From Cardamine occulta (lineage: Eukaryota > Streptophyta > Magnoliopsida > Brassicales > Brassicaceae), in NCBI GenBank assembly GCA_028015245.1, contig CM051374.1, forward strand, positions 8,792,910-8,856,909: DNA of 64,000 bases, read 5' to 3'. Position 1 is the stretch's first letter; each line of letters starts with the position of its first letter. The notes beneath the pieces are model-generated. The model ran no database searches, had not been told where the DNA came from, and was given only the letters and a program-made list of their open reading frames with translations. Positions 10,476 to 21,015 of the stretch are shown here, piece after piece. The position numbers and the translations under genes were made by a program.

Positions 10476-12382
10476 ATGGAGCCCCTGAGGACGATCAATC
10501 TCTTAGCACTAGCTCTTGTGCTCCTTATAGTTCCGAAGATATATGAAGCTTTTCGGATCCTAGTTTGGCGGCCATTGATGATATCAAGAAGATTCAAGAA
10601 GCAAGGAATCTCAGGCCCAAAATACAGGATCTTGCATGGAAACTTCCCCGAGATGAGGCAGATGAAGAAAGAAGCTAAGCTTTCGGTTCTTGATCTAAAT
10701 TCCAACGATATTGTTCCTCGCGTTTTACCTCATATTCAGCTATGGGTGTCTCAATACGGTGCGGTTTTTAGTTCTCCATCTCTCTGATTTTCCTCTTTTT
10801 TTTTAAGTTTTGGGTTTCATTAGACAAAGATGCGTAACTAATGGTATTTTATTAGGAGAGACGTTTCTTTACTGGCAAGGAACAGAGCCAAGGTTATGCA
10901 TCTCAGATCATGAACTAGCGAAACAGATCTTATCGAACAAGTTTGGTTTCTTTGTTAAACCAAAGATAAGACCTGACATCATCAAACTTACTGGTACTGG
11001 ACTTGTCTTGGTAGATGGTCTTAATTGGGTGCGTCATAGACGAATCTTAAACCCTGCTTTCTCCATGGATAAAATCAAGGTTTTCTAAATTCGTTCCTTC
11101 TCATATCGATTAGATGACAGCAGAAGATAACACTTTTTCTAAATTTTGCTTAAATTTCTTCATGTTTTTGATCAGATCATGACCCAATTTATGGTGGATT
11201 GCACTTTGAAGATGTTGGAGGAGTGGAGAAAACAGAGGAGTGGTGTAGAAACAGAGCAAATGGTGATGATAAACAGAGAGTTTCAGAGATTAACCGCTGA
11301 TATTATAGCGACAGCTGCGTTTGGAAGCAGTTATGCAGAAGGAATTGAATTTTTTAAATCACAAAGAGAGCTTCAAAAGTGTTGTGCTACTTCTATTACT
11401 AACGTCTTCATCCCTGGAACCCAGTAAGTGTATTACACTACTCTTCTACTTTTAAACTACAACCCTAATTTGTTTTCTTGTATCCGAAGGTACCTTCCTA
11501 CGCCTTTGAATCTTCAAAAGTGGAAGCTTGATAGGAAAATGAATAACTCTATCAAAAGGATCATCGATGCGAGGCTAAAATCGAAAGCTAAGAACTCGGA
11601 GTCGGATTACGGAAATGATCTTCTGGGGATCATGTTAACAGCTGCAAGATCTAACGAGTCTGAGACAAAGATGACCATTGATGAGATCATAGAAGAATGC
11701 AAGACGTTCTTCTTCGCTGGACATGAAACCACTGCGAATACATTAACATGGACTACAATGTTGCTTAGCTTACATCAAGATTGGCAAGAGAAACTCAGAG
11801 AAGAAGTTTTCAACGAATGCGGTAAAGACAAAATCCCCGATCCAGAGACCTGCTCCAAACTCAAACTGGTAAATGAAAATTACATAAAGATTTTCTTGTA
11901 GCTGAAGAAACATGTTTTATTTTTGACCTAACTACAATCAATCATTTCAGATGAACATGGTATTGATGGAGTCACTTCGTCTATACGGGCCAGTGATAAA
12001 TATGGTCCGATCAGTATCCCAAGATATGAAATTAGGAAACTTAGACATCCCTAAAGGCACCACTGTGGTCCTCCCCATTGTTAAGATGCACAGAGACAAA
12101 ACCGTTTGGGGAAGTGACAGCGACAAATTCAACCCTATGCGGTTTGAAAACGGCGTTTCTCGAGCCGCTAATCACCCAAACGCTCTCCTCGCGTTCTCAA
12201 TGGGACCTAGAGCTTGCATTGGCCAAAACTTTGCAATGATGGAAGCCAAAACCGTTCTTGCCATGATTCTTCAGCGGTTCCGGTTGAATCTCTCTGATGA
12301 TTATAAGCACGCGCCGGCCGATCACATTACTCTTCAGCCTCAATACGATTTACCGGTAATGCGTCAACCTATCGACGGTTGA
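10476..12382 (+). CDS. CYP709B: Cytochrome P450, CYP709B subfamily, complete
   Basis: Five exons: 10476-10758, 10856-11079, 11176-11423, 11490-11868, 11951-12382. All introns are GT-AG and phases join without error, giving 521 aa, normal for the family. An in-frame ATG at 10461 would add five residues. I chose 10476 because the usual hydrophobic anchor (INLLALALVLLIV) then starts near residue 6. A Pro/Gly hinge (KKQGISGPKY) follows. Key motifs are I-helix AGHETT (residues 328-333, Thr332/333), ExxR (Glu385, Arg388), FNPMRF (438-443) and haem loop FSMGPRACIG (460-469) with ligand Cys467. The protein should be an ER-anchored monooxygenase working with NADPH-P450 reductase. In Arabidopsis a CYP709B member has been linked to ABA and salt responses, but the substrate is not predictable here. 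It is the only intact P450 copy in the window. Confidence 0.92.
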
Positions 12383-12808
12383 AATGCTTCCACTTTGTAT
12401 GTGGGTTAAATTATTATTATTGGGCTTCTACTATGAATAATTTGGGCTGGATCATTAACGATCGCTACTAATTTTATTAATGTAACACGTGCCTAGATAT
12501 CAGGTGTCAAAGACAAAGCGTCTGGTGTTTATACAAATCTTAATATGTGATAATTATAAGCTAGAATGTAACCAATATAATAAAGAAAAATATTTCTTAG
12601 TTTATACACGCGTTGATTCATGAATCATGATGCGTTGAAAGAAGTTTCTTCGTTGAAAATGCAGAAGCTTAAATAAGAGATGGCATTACATTAGTGATTT
12701 TATAAACAGTCAAAGCAAAATCAATTAAATACATAAACGAGGATCCATATGATATAAACTTCGAAGAGGAGTGACGGAGAAAAGTGTAAGTCACATACGA
12801 CTATTCTT
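12310..12808 (+). repeat. Left copy of a duplicated P450 3' end plus flank
   Basis: From the last 24 codons of CYP709B copy 3 through about 430 bp of downstream DNA, the sequence recurs at 15433-16034. Shared landmarks are GATCACATTACTCTTCAGCC, TGTAACACGTG, CACGCGTTGATTCATG (CACGTTGATTCATG in the other copy) and GAAGAGGAGTGACGGAGAAA. It marks an old unequal exchange or segmental duplication. Confidence 0.85.
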
Positions 12809-13838
12809 GGTTCGATAAAATTGTTTCTTGCTTTTTTCATTTGGCTACTTGAAAGACCACCCCCACCTCCAGCCATAGCTCACAACTCTTCTTCATCCTC
12901 TCCTCCACGGTCCATCGAACATAGTTAAATAATTAAAAAGTTAGTTTAAATCAAAACTGTTACTTAAAAAATAATTTTATTAAGAATAATTTAACAAAAC
13001 AAAAATACTTTCACTTTGAAAATTTAAAACAAAATTAAATTTATTATTAATATTAATTTAAATAAATGCTAATATTAATTTAAATAAATGGTTATTTTAA
13101 ATAGTATTTTAAATTTTAGTTATAGATCAAAAAAATTTGGATTAAAAATATTTTTATTATAAAAATAATCAAAATAAATGCTAAATTTATCTAACGTGTC
13201 AACACATTAAACTTAGAACACCTCTTAAGGACCAAAGAAAGTTCTAAAGACAGGATATCAAGTTTGATTTGTTTTCACAGCTATTAAATTTAACACTTAG
13301 TTTTATAATAAAATAAATTTAATTCAATTTTTTTGGATCTATAACTATAAATATAAGTGATAAATTTACATAAAGTATTAACAGTTGGAACTTACAACAC
13401 CTCTAACAGATCAAAGAAATTCTAAGAGCAAGGTGTCAAATCCGGTTAGTTTTTACAAATTTGAAATTTACCACTTATATTTCTTTAAAATAAAAAATAT
13501 TTTTATTAAAATTTAAATAAATAAATATTATTTACTGAAAATATTATTTAAGTTTTTTTAAAAATATAGTTAAAATTTTGAAAATAAAAACATGAGTATA
13601 AAGAAAATTAAAAGAGAAAGAGAGAAATGTGAAATGACCTGAATATTAGAGAAAAAACTCCGAACCCCAACGATTTCTGAATTTGGAGCTGAAGCGGTTG
13701 AAGATGCATAGAGATTGGTACAAAGACAATCTCCACTTGTTCCGAGCGAAACTCAGTTGATCAAGTCACGAACCTCATTTGCTGAAAAACGAAAGCTAGT
13801 AAAAGAATAATAAGAAGAAGAAGTAAAAGGTTAAAGAT
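12809..13838. other. AT-rich spacer with two diverged ~90-bp repeats
   Basis: Very AT-rich (about 12950-13620). Two imperfect copies of a motif containing CTTA(G/C)AACACCTCT, then CAAAGAAA and TTCTAA, lie at about 13210-13265 and 13389-13440. This could be a decayed small transposon, but no clear terminal repeats are seen. The purine-rich end (13795-13850) is the target of the retroposon that follows. Confidence 0.45.
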
Positions 13839-13850
13839 TAAAGAATGAAG

Positions 13851-15023
13851 GAGGACTAGTGTTTTCCCGAAGTTGATGTCTCGGTGTCGCTTTCTTGTGA
13901 CGGTGTTGCTTGTTTTTGGTTCAGGCGGCGGTTTTCTCCTTCTTTGGTGGCTTGGAGGTTCTTTATGTTTCCTCTCTCTAGCGTTGGTTTGCTTTGGCTC
14001 TCTTCCCCTCTGTGGTTCCTCTTGTCTTCGTTCTGTGCGCTTCCACTCCCGCCAAGAGATTTGAAGTCGCTTGTGTCCCTGGCTCATTTCGTGCTCTGGT
14101 ATGCTCGGAGTCTCTGTTGTGTGTTGCTGCTTTAGGTGTGGCTTGTAGTGCTGAGGTTTCAGCCACCGGCGTCTCTGATCCTCTGATTTTGTTTTCACCC
14201 GGGGACGTTGGTCTGTTCATTGTCTGTCATGTGGTGTGTTTTGTTGTTAGAGCCGGCTTCTCTAACTCCTTGCAAGCCACCTATCGACTTCAATCTACAG
14301 TTACCACCTCCCAAGCCAAAGGTGTTTGACTGAAGATATTGACTGGTTTTCGTCCGAGACTTGTTTTGCTATTGCAGGTCTCTTGCTAGTTTTGTCTAGG
14401 ATGGAGTTGAGGGCTACGCTTGATCAAGGGTTTGTGGTCTGCACTTGTGTCTTCGGTATTGCGCTCAAGTTTCTGCTACCTCGTGTCACTTTTGCCTAAG
14501 TCTTTGCTCAGCCGCAGCGGATCAGTGTTTTAGTTTGAAGCTTCGAAAACTTTCGTTGTAGTTTCTGTTTTTGCTCTTTGCGTTTGGTGGTGTTAGTATG
14601 GCTCTTTGTGGTTAACATGTTGCTAGGCTCCGAGCTACCGACTCCAGGAGGGACTTTGTAGAGTGAGTAAGCATTGCCTAACACATTAAGCTCGGAAATT
14701 CCTCAGTTCTCTGCTAAGCTAGGATTTCCGTTGAAAGGACTACCATCTCGCGTTATGATGATTCGTGTTCTTCAATGCAGTCTTCGTGAAGTTTCATTTC
14801 CTTCCTCACTTTAGGGATTCACCTTATCTTGTCCCCAATCGTCTTCTTTCACGAGCATTTTGCTTATGATTCATATTGAAGATTAGGTACAAGAATGTTA
14901 TATGCTTCCATGTTTTTATCTTTTTTTGGCATGGGACCATGATTTGGTTATCCTTGATTGTGTAACCTAAACTTTCATTGAGAAATGAATATTTACATTC
15001 TTATAAAAAAAAATAAAAAAAAA
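13851..15023 (+). mobile_element. GC-rich retroposon with poly-A tail and 12-bp target duplication
   Basis: TAAAGAATGAAG occurs at 13839-13850 and again at 15024-15035. Between the two copies is a 1173-bp insert, much richer in G and C than its surroundings, ending in an A-rich tail (AAAAAAAAATAAAAAAAAA-type, 15004-15023). These are the marks of LINE-machinery retroposition on the + strand. It has no long credible frame and no protein domain. It may be a non-autonomous element (Sadhu-like elements of Brassicaceae are a candidate by size and tail) or a retroposed transcript or LINE 3' UTR; I cannot decide. Confidence 0.8.
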
Positions 15024-15035
15024 TAAAGAATGAAG

Positions 15036-15432
15036 ATTGAAGAAAGAAGAAGAAGGTAGAAGATAGAAGATTTGAAGACTGAAGAAGTAGAAACAGAGGA
15101 AGAGAGTAAAACTGTGAAAGTGATGAAAATAAGCTTTACTCCTTTATTTATTTGGTCCAAAATTGATAACAATAACGGTAATAAAATGTTACCGTTTTAC
15201 AAAACGGTCTACTGTGATTTATCTCTCCTAGGGTCAAGTCACTCAAGTCAAGTCACCGTGTCCGTTGAGAAAATGTTTATAATTTTTTTAAAAATTAATT
15301 TCTCAAGTAATTTACCACACTGAACAAATCAACTATTTCTATTTAAACAGCAAAGGACAAAAGTCAATGCCTCTGCTTCCATTACAAATTCTCATCTTGT
15401 GAACCTAATAATGGAAATTGAATTATTTTAGC
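15036..15432. other. Continuation of the interrupted spacer
   Basis: Purine-rich GAAGA-type sequence resumes directly after the target duplication, followed by ordinary AT-rich spacer. A short frame at 15072-15323 looks accidental. Confidence 0.45.
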
Positions 15433-16034
15433 TTTCCGGCGGATCACATTACTCTTCAGCCTCATTACGGTTTACCGATAATGCTTCAACCTAATCGACG
15501 ATTGAAATACTTCCACTTTGTTATATATGGACATTCATTGATAATACTACTTAAGTAAGATAAGATATTGGGCTTTTACAATAAATCCCTTGGGCCACGA
15601 TCGCTACTATTTCTATTCAATGTAACACGTGTCCAGATAACAGATGCCAAATACTACATTCAGCTTGCTCCGAAATTTTAGCAACAAACCAATATACTGT
15701 AGTAATTGTATCTTTAAATTCGAAAGTAAGTAACCAATACAATAAGGAAAATATTTATTTGTTTATTAGGGATCTAGGAGATGTAAACATCTTATGGGCC
15801 CGATTTGGTGCTCATACACGTTGATTCATGATTCGATGAAGAAAATTCTCCGTTGAAAGTGCACAAGTTTGAATAAGAGAATAGCATTAAATTAGTGATT
15901 TCGTTAGCGATAAACAGTAAAAACAAAACAAATATCAATTAAAATACATAAATGAGGATCTCCAAATCACAGATGATATATAAACTTATGAAGAGGAGTG
16001 ACGGAGAAAAGTGTAAGCCACATACGACTATCCC
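15433..16034 (+). pseudogene. CYP709B 3'-end fragment, copy 4, plus flank
   Basis: The first 70 bp encode the terminal codons of a P450 like copy 3 (GATCACATTACTCTTCAGCC, then LMLQP-like text with a frame change just before the end), then about 530 bp of the matching downstream flank. Nothing of the upstream exons remains. It is the right copy of the duplication that starts at 12310. Confidence 0.85.
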
Positions 16035-17700
16035 TGCCGGCACCACTCACTCTCTCAACATTTAATGTGTAATTAATTTTGAGAATGATATCTATTATTT
16101 GTTCACACCACATATATTTTACTTGATGCAACCTAATGCCAAACGAACATATATACACATGTTTATATTACATCTCATTAAAATTTCCAAACTATATAAA
16201 TATGCCTTTTCCTTACCGTTGTTAGTGTGTGCTGTGTACGTAGGTGAATGCAACATATATAATTTCCGATTAGTAAATTTGTTTTCTGTATATAACATTT
16301 TGAATGTGTATAGTTAAGATCTTCATTTTCCTTTATATAATATCGATTACACTTTTTAATATAATAAAAGAAAAGAAGTATATCGACCCTACTTTTTAAA
16401 TTTAAAATATAAACATACCTTTCAAGGTGTATACACAATTATTAATCTCATTTATTTATTATTGATTGTAGAAATTATAAAACATCAGCCAAGGCATAGG
16501 TGGATACTTGGAATTATCAAATTCCTGAATTACCCTCAACAAGCCTTTAGCTTTGGCCGTAATAAGAAGGGGAAAATTGGAAACTATCAAAGATCCTCAA
16601 AACTATCTCCCATTAGGAAAGATAAATAGTTTACAGAGCATATGACATATAGTATATTAATAAACGGTCGATTACCTAAAGCTGCAATTTTGGATCATGC
16701 ATCAAACACGCGTTACAGGTGTCACTATTTATAATGCTGAGAGTGATTTTGGAAAATGTATGTATACTCAAGTCTCTAAATTAAAACAAAATAAAAGGAT
16801 AATATAGCCAATCTGGTGTCGTTAAAAAATAAGCAGTAGCTTTAGCTTCTGCATCACGTTAAGCTTCTTTTTAGTTTACTCTGTTCTCTTAGGGTTTGTC
16901 TTTTGGAAATTAGCTTTTTTAATCCCTTTAGTGTTACGAGTTATTATGAGGTTTTTCTTGAATCGGTAACTCGTTTCATGTGTGTTTGTAAATATGAAAG
17001 TTACTTGAAATAAACCATTTACGTGGATTGATTTTTTTACCATTTTTGGTTAATAGTTTGTTCCTAGTTATTGATCTTAGAGTGGAAAAAATTTTAAGCG
17101 ATCAGAATATATGGAATTTCAACGTAAAAGGGACCCTCGAAAGTCTAAAAGGCACCCAATTCAAATCACCATACTTTTAAATTAAATGCAGAGTCTGCTC
17201 GATTATTCGGATGGTTTGTGTACTAGTCCAATTAATCCAAGAAATATATGTTCTTTTTCTCCTTTATTTTCATTGAATATTAAGGACTTGTCATTACTCA
17301 CTAACAAGATTGGCTCGCTGATTCAAACAAAGATTATCTTTAAATTGTATATGCAATAGAGAAAATTCACCGACTTCATAAAAACTGTATACCTTCTTTT
17401 AAACCCAATGTATGCTCAAGCATAAATGAAGAATCGAGTTCAAACAAACAAAAAATAACTTATTTCACTCGAAAACAAAGAGCTTATGTGAAGATAAGAG
17501 ATGCTGATTTGTGGGTTTCAACAATTGTTACTAATAATGGTATTATTATATGGTATAGTTTTGTAAGAATCATCAATGGTGTTTGAGTTTGAAGATGTCA
17601 GCTCACTTGAAGATGAGATTGTGACATGTTTTGTCACAAGTTTTGGACAAGGTCAATGGCTCGGTCAATGGCTCGGTCCTCTTATATCTTATTATTAGAT
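16035..17700. other. Intergenic, no gene seen
   Basis: AT-rich spacer. Small frames at 16099-16438 on both strands have no coding character. A short tandem GGTCAATGGCTC repeat is at 17649-17674. Confidence 0.5.
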
Positions 17701-17705
17701 TATGC

Positions 17706-17950
17706 TGTTAAATTATATATATTGCTTAAACACAAAAATACTTATCCAATCGGCGCGTAGTTCTTACACTCAATTCTCTCTAAAACTCATAAGTTATGCA
17801 ACACCCTTGCATCTCCTTATATAGTAAATCATTAAAGCATAAATCCTATTTCTACTCGAACTCCTAAAATAGAAAACCTTTTCCTAAGTCTCCTAAGAAT
17901 AGTCCTAATCCTAAGTCTCCTAAGATTAGATAGGATTGCTTAATCCAACA
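17706..17950 (-). mobile_element. Solo LTR (copia-type), 245 bp
   Basis: TATGC is present on both sides (17701-17705 and 17951-17955), a 5-bp target duplication. The segment starts TGTTAAATTA and ends TAATCCAACA, so both ends are TG...CA with 8 of 10 inverted matches. On the minus strand it begins TGTTGGATTA and has a TATA element CTATATAAGGAG near 17815. Small copia LTRs commonly have this form. No internal region remains, so it is the product of LTR-LTR recombination. Confidence 0.85.
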
Positions 17951-18029
17951 TATGCTTCCTTTAGTCATTCTATCTAAGATCCATCGATGCTTTTTTCCTC
18001 TAGTCATACTATCTAGATCTATCGATGCC
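17951..18029 (+). repeat. Tandem ~39-bp duplication
   Basis: Two units of TTCCT(T/C)TAGTCAT(T/A)CTATCTA followed by ATC(C/T)ATCGATGC lie head to tail directly beside the solo LTR. Confidence 0.7.
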
Positions 18030-18518
18030 TTTTTCTAATCTCTTCATTTCCGTTTTCCTCTGGAAAGCTCTTGTTCGTTTCTATCAGATTTCCAAGCTTG
18101 AGATCTCTTTATCCGCTTCTTCTCGGCGTCGCGCTAAGGTACGTACTGTGTTTCTTATCTCTACCCGATTCCTCTATTTTTTAACCTATATCGATCGATT
18201 TCTTTTCCATATATCTGTGTTTGTTAAAGGCGTAGATCTGATAGTTTGGTGAGGCAATTTTTGTAAACCAATAATAATCCTCTATGTTTTTCTTGTTATC
18301 TCTCTCCGATTCCTCTATATTTTTGTTAACCAATTAATAATCCTCTACGTAAAATGGATATGATTATTCTTTGATTATTTGTCTATTCTATATTCCATCT
18401 ATTTTGTTATCTCTCGATTTTCATATTCGTTTTTTTAATTCCAATAACAATTGTTTTGACTATATTTTTTTTTTTTTTTTTTTAAATTTAATTTTTTTTT
18501 TTTTTTTTTTTTTTTGTT

Positions 18519-18550
<32 letters not shown>

Positions 18551-18887
18551 GTTTTTTAGGAGAATTTTTTGGGTAGGGTTTTTTTTTTTTTTTAAAAATT
18601 TTCTTTCCCCCCTAGTTTTTCCTTGTAATAATCTGGGTATCTGATAATTGTTAATTGTTGTTTTCCAGTGTGCTGGAGAAAGCCATTTTCCAGCTTATTG
18701 CCATGAAAATGTCAATTTTAGTAATGTGAATCCTTCGAGCTATCCTGGTCTGATGTATCGACATCAATTCACCCTGATTGACTTCTTTGACCGTTGGTCT
18801 GCTCTCGCTAACCAGAAAGTGTTGGAGTTTGGTGATCCCATTTCAATGATTTTTACCAACCCTGTTGTGTATCTGCTTGGTTATGAG
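18025..18887 (+). CDS. Unrecognised gene fragment, two phase-compatible exons
   Basis: Exon 1 (18025-18138) reads MPFSNLFISVFLWKALVRF and ends SSRRRAK at a strong donor (AAG|GTACGT). Exon 2 (18669-18887) begins after TTTTCCAG and reads CAGESHFPAYCHENVNF ... FDRWSALANQKVLEF ... NPVVYLLGYE before a donor GTATAT. Both borders are phase 0. The hydrophobic start could be a signal or anchor, or part of a 5' UTR. The intron contains a long poly-T tract. No downstream exon is visible; retroposon-like and CACTA DNA follow. I do not recognise the protein. Confidence 0.45.
18459..18613. repeat. Poly-T tract
   Basis: Almost pure T over about 150 bp, with short G/A/C interruptions that look like homopolymer noise. 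It lies inside the putative intron. The true length is doubtful. Confidence 0.8.
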
Positions 18888-18924
18888 GTATATTTACTTC
18901 CTCCGTTTTCCCTTGGTCATATTA

Positions 18925-19929
18925 GTATTGTTTTTATTTTATTTTTGATAAAAGGGGTTAATATTATTAAAAAAGAAAAATTTACAAATGAAAGAATGAG
19001 TGAACAAGATACATGATGAAGAAGTGAGAGAATAAAAGGAGTTTTTATACGTAAAAGCCAAAATTAAAAAAAAAAAACCAAGGAAAAAGAGTACATCTAC
19101 TAGTAGTGAAGTGATGGGAATGGAATTAAGAAGCCAAAAAGAGACCACCATGGAGAGGAATGAGAGAAAGCAGAGGGATGGTGATATCTTTGATTTCTTT
19201 GAGGAGTTGGGAGTGGGGTCTCGAGGTCGTGGTATGGATCCTGCTTTCTACGGAATGGTAGCTGAGAAGAGGTGGTAAATGAGTTTCAAGGAGGAGTCAG
19301 AGGTTGAGGTTTGAGGAGGATTAATCATCAATCAGTGGAGGAATCGCATAAGTAAGGAGAGAGAGAAGGAAATAAGGACAAGAAGAGAAAGAGAGTGAGA
19401 AAGGGAAAGTCTTCTGGAGTCCAAGAGAAGATGGGGAGAGAGACACAAATCGGGAAGCGCGGATGGAGAGCCGTGAAAGTCTTGGATGAGGAGAATATGG
19501 CTGGGCGCGGTGGAATTAGGCCCTGAGAAAAAGAATCCATGTTTGATGGATGAAGGATATTTCCCTTCGGGGAGGATATTGCGGAGGAAGGATATCAAAT
19601 GATTTTTACCGGGGGAAATGAGCACGACGCGTGGTTTGATCAAGGAGGATTCATGATGCGATGATGGCGGCCGATCAAGAAGATTAGGGTCCTCGATATG
19701 TTCTGCCAAAAAAGACAAGTGTTACCCATACCAATGAAGAAAAAAATGACCTTAATGATGTCGCACTTAAGGGCGACGCCACATCCAACTAGGGAGATGG
19801 TGAGATGGTCCGAGAGCCAATCGATGATCCCAAGATTATCACCAAAACACACGAAGGGGGAAGGTTGGTATCTCAGATCAAGAAGACCATTTCCATACAA
19901 GAGACACATCAGCAAAAACGTAGTTATGC
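18925..19929 (-). mobile_element. Possible retroposon (minus strand)
   Basis: Read on the minus strand the segment ends TAATATTAACCCCTTTTATC followed by an A-rich tail, as in many Brassicaceae LINE 3' ends. Upstream are broken minus-strand frames (19640-19915, 19332-19718) with no clear domain. No target duplication was found, and the upper border is set only by the CACTA-like end that follows. Confidence 0.35.
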
Positions 19930-20123
19930 TTTTGCTATTATAAATTATACAATAGTAAAAACGTAAACGCCTTCTAAAAAAAAATCAAACATAGCACAAA
20001 TACAAAACACTATGTAAAGTGTCGGACCTATTATGAGGGGGGCAGACATAGCGTTTGCCATAACGGTGTGATAATATGTTATAGCGTTTTCCGGACGCTG
20101 TATATGTGACATTTTCTGTAGTG
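19930..20123 (+). mobile_element. CACTA (En/Spm-type) transposon terminus
   Basis: The segment ends ATTTTCTGTAGTG at 20123, i.e. CACTACAGAAAAT on the other strand, the CACTA terminal inverted repeat signature. Subterminal motifs based on AGCGTTT/AAACGC occur repeatedly (about 19963, 20051, 20083, 20094). The opposite terminus is not seen in the window, so the element is partial or its body includes part of the preceding kilobase. Confidence 0.65.
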
Positions 20124-20220
20124 ACAAGTTAATTGTTTTCATATAATTAATTGTTTTCATAAGACTCCTCTATCCGAGAGATCCCTTCTTTATCGGATTG
20201 CTTGAATCTTATACGTGAGC

Positions 20221-20431
20221 GTAAAATTCTTAGTGACAATAAAGTTTTGAAGTCAATAGACCTTCTGAAATCAATGGTCACCCACAAGGTTCATTCATTT
20301 TGTCTATTCTCATCTAGAATGAACTTGTAAAAGTCTTAGTGACAGTAAAGTGTTGAAGTCAATAGGCCTTCTGAACCAATGGTCATCCACAAGGTTCATT
20401 CATTTTGTCTATTCTCATCTAGAGTGAACTT
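20221..20431 (+). repeat. Tandem duplication, 106-bp unit x2
   Basis: Two copies start GTAAAA(T/G)TCTTAGTGACA and end CATCTAGA(A/G)TGAACTT (20221-20326, 20327-20431), differing by a few bases. Just upstream TTAATTGTTTTCATA is also repeated (20128-20160). No gene. Confidence 0.85.
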
Positions 20432-20600
20432 ATGAATATGGAAGTCAAAGCCAAGTCACATGCAAGAAGCAGATAAAGTCGCAGTCATAAAGAAGAAAAA
20501 TAGAAGTAAAAAGGTCTTTGAAGTTTTAAATTCTGTTTGTAAGAATGAATGGTCTTCTTGGCAACAGAGAACTTCAACGAGCATGTCTTACTCTTCTCTT

Positions 20601-20915
20601 TCAGTATTCTTTCTTTCCCTTCTTGTTCTTCCTACTCTTCTTCCGGTTCTTCTTACCACCTCTTGTACGTTTACCCGCAAGCATTTATATGAGTAACCCA
20701 TGCATATATTGACGAATTGATAAACAAACTTACAAAAAGTGTACCTTGAGCAGATGATGGTGGAAGATAATCTTCTTCATCGTCATCATCATCATCATCA
20801 TCATCACCACCGTCATCATAAGCATCATCCAATTCATTATCGATGAGGTTATCATCTTCGTTGTTTCCACCACCATTGTTGTCTCCATTGTCATCATCAT
20901 CACCATAACCACCAT
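20601..20915 (-). CDS. C-terminal end of an Asp-rich, Lys-rich-tailed protein (runs into gap)
   Basis: On the minus strand, the frame entering from the gap (20915 down to 20745) is rich in Gly, Asn and Asp, with a run of nine Asp then EEDYLPPSSAQ. A donor (AAG|GTACAC) opens an 85-bp intron (20744-20660). The last exon (20659-20601) gives GGKKNRKKSRKNKKGKKEY and a TGA. Acidic stretch plus basic tail suggests a nuclear or nucleolar protein, an inference only. The Asp run comes from an ATC-type trinucleotide repeat (20773-20813). The N-terminal part lies in or beyond the gap. Confidence 0.5.
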
Positions 20916-21015
20916 NNNNNNNNNNNNNNNNNNNNNNNNNNNNNNNNNNNNNNNNNNNNNNNNNNNNNNNNNNNNNNNNNNNNNNNNNNNNNNNNNNNNN
21001 NNNNNNNNNNNNNNN
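20916..21015. other. Assembly gap (100 N)
   Basis: Exactly 100 N, the conventional placeholder for a gap of unknown size. Satellite starts immediately after it in mid-monomer, so adjacency of the gene-bearing and satellite parts is not shown by this sequence. Confidence 0.99.

Noticed and set aside
13761..14198. 145-codon minus-strand frame
   Set aside because: It crosses the retroposon's target-duplication border, so it cannot be an old gene; composition is Arg/Lys/Glu low-complexity.
16099..16438. Small overlapping frames on both strands
   Set aside because: AT-rich spacer, no motif, no splice or start context.
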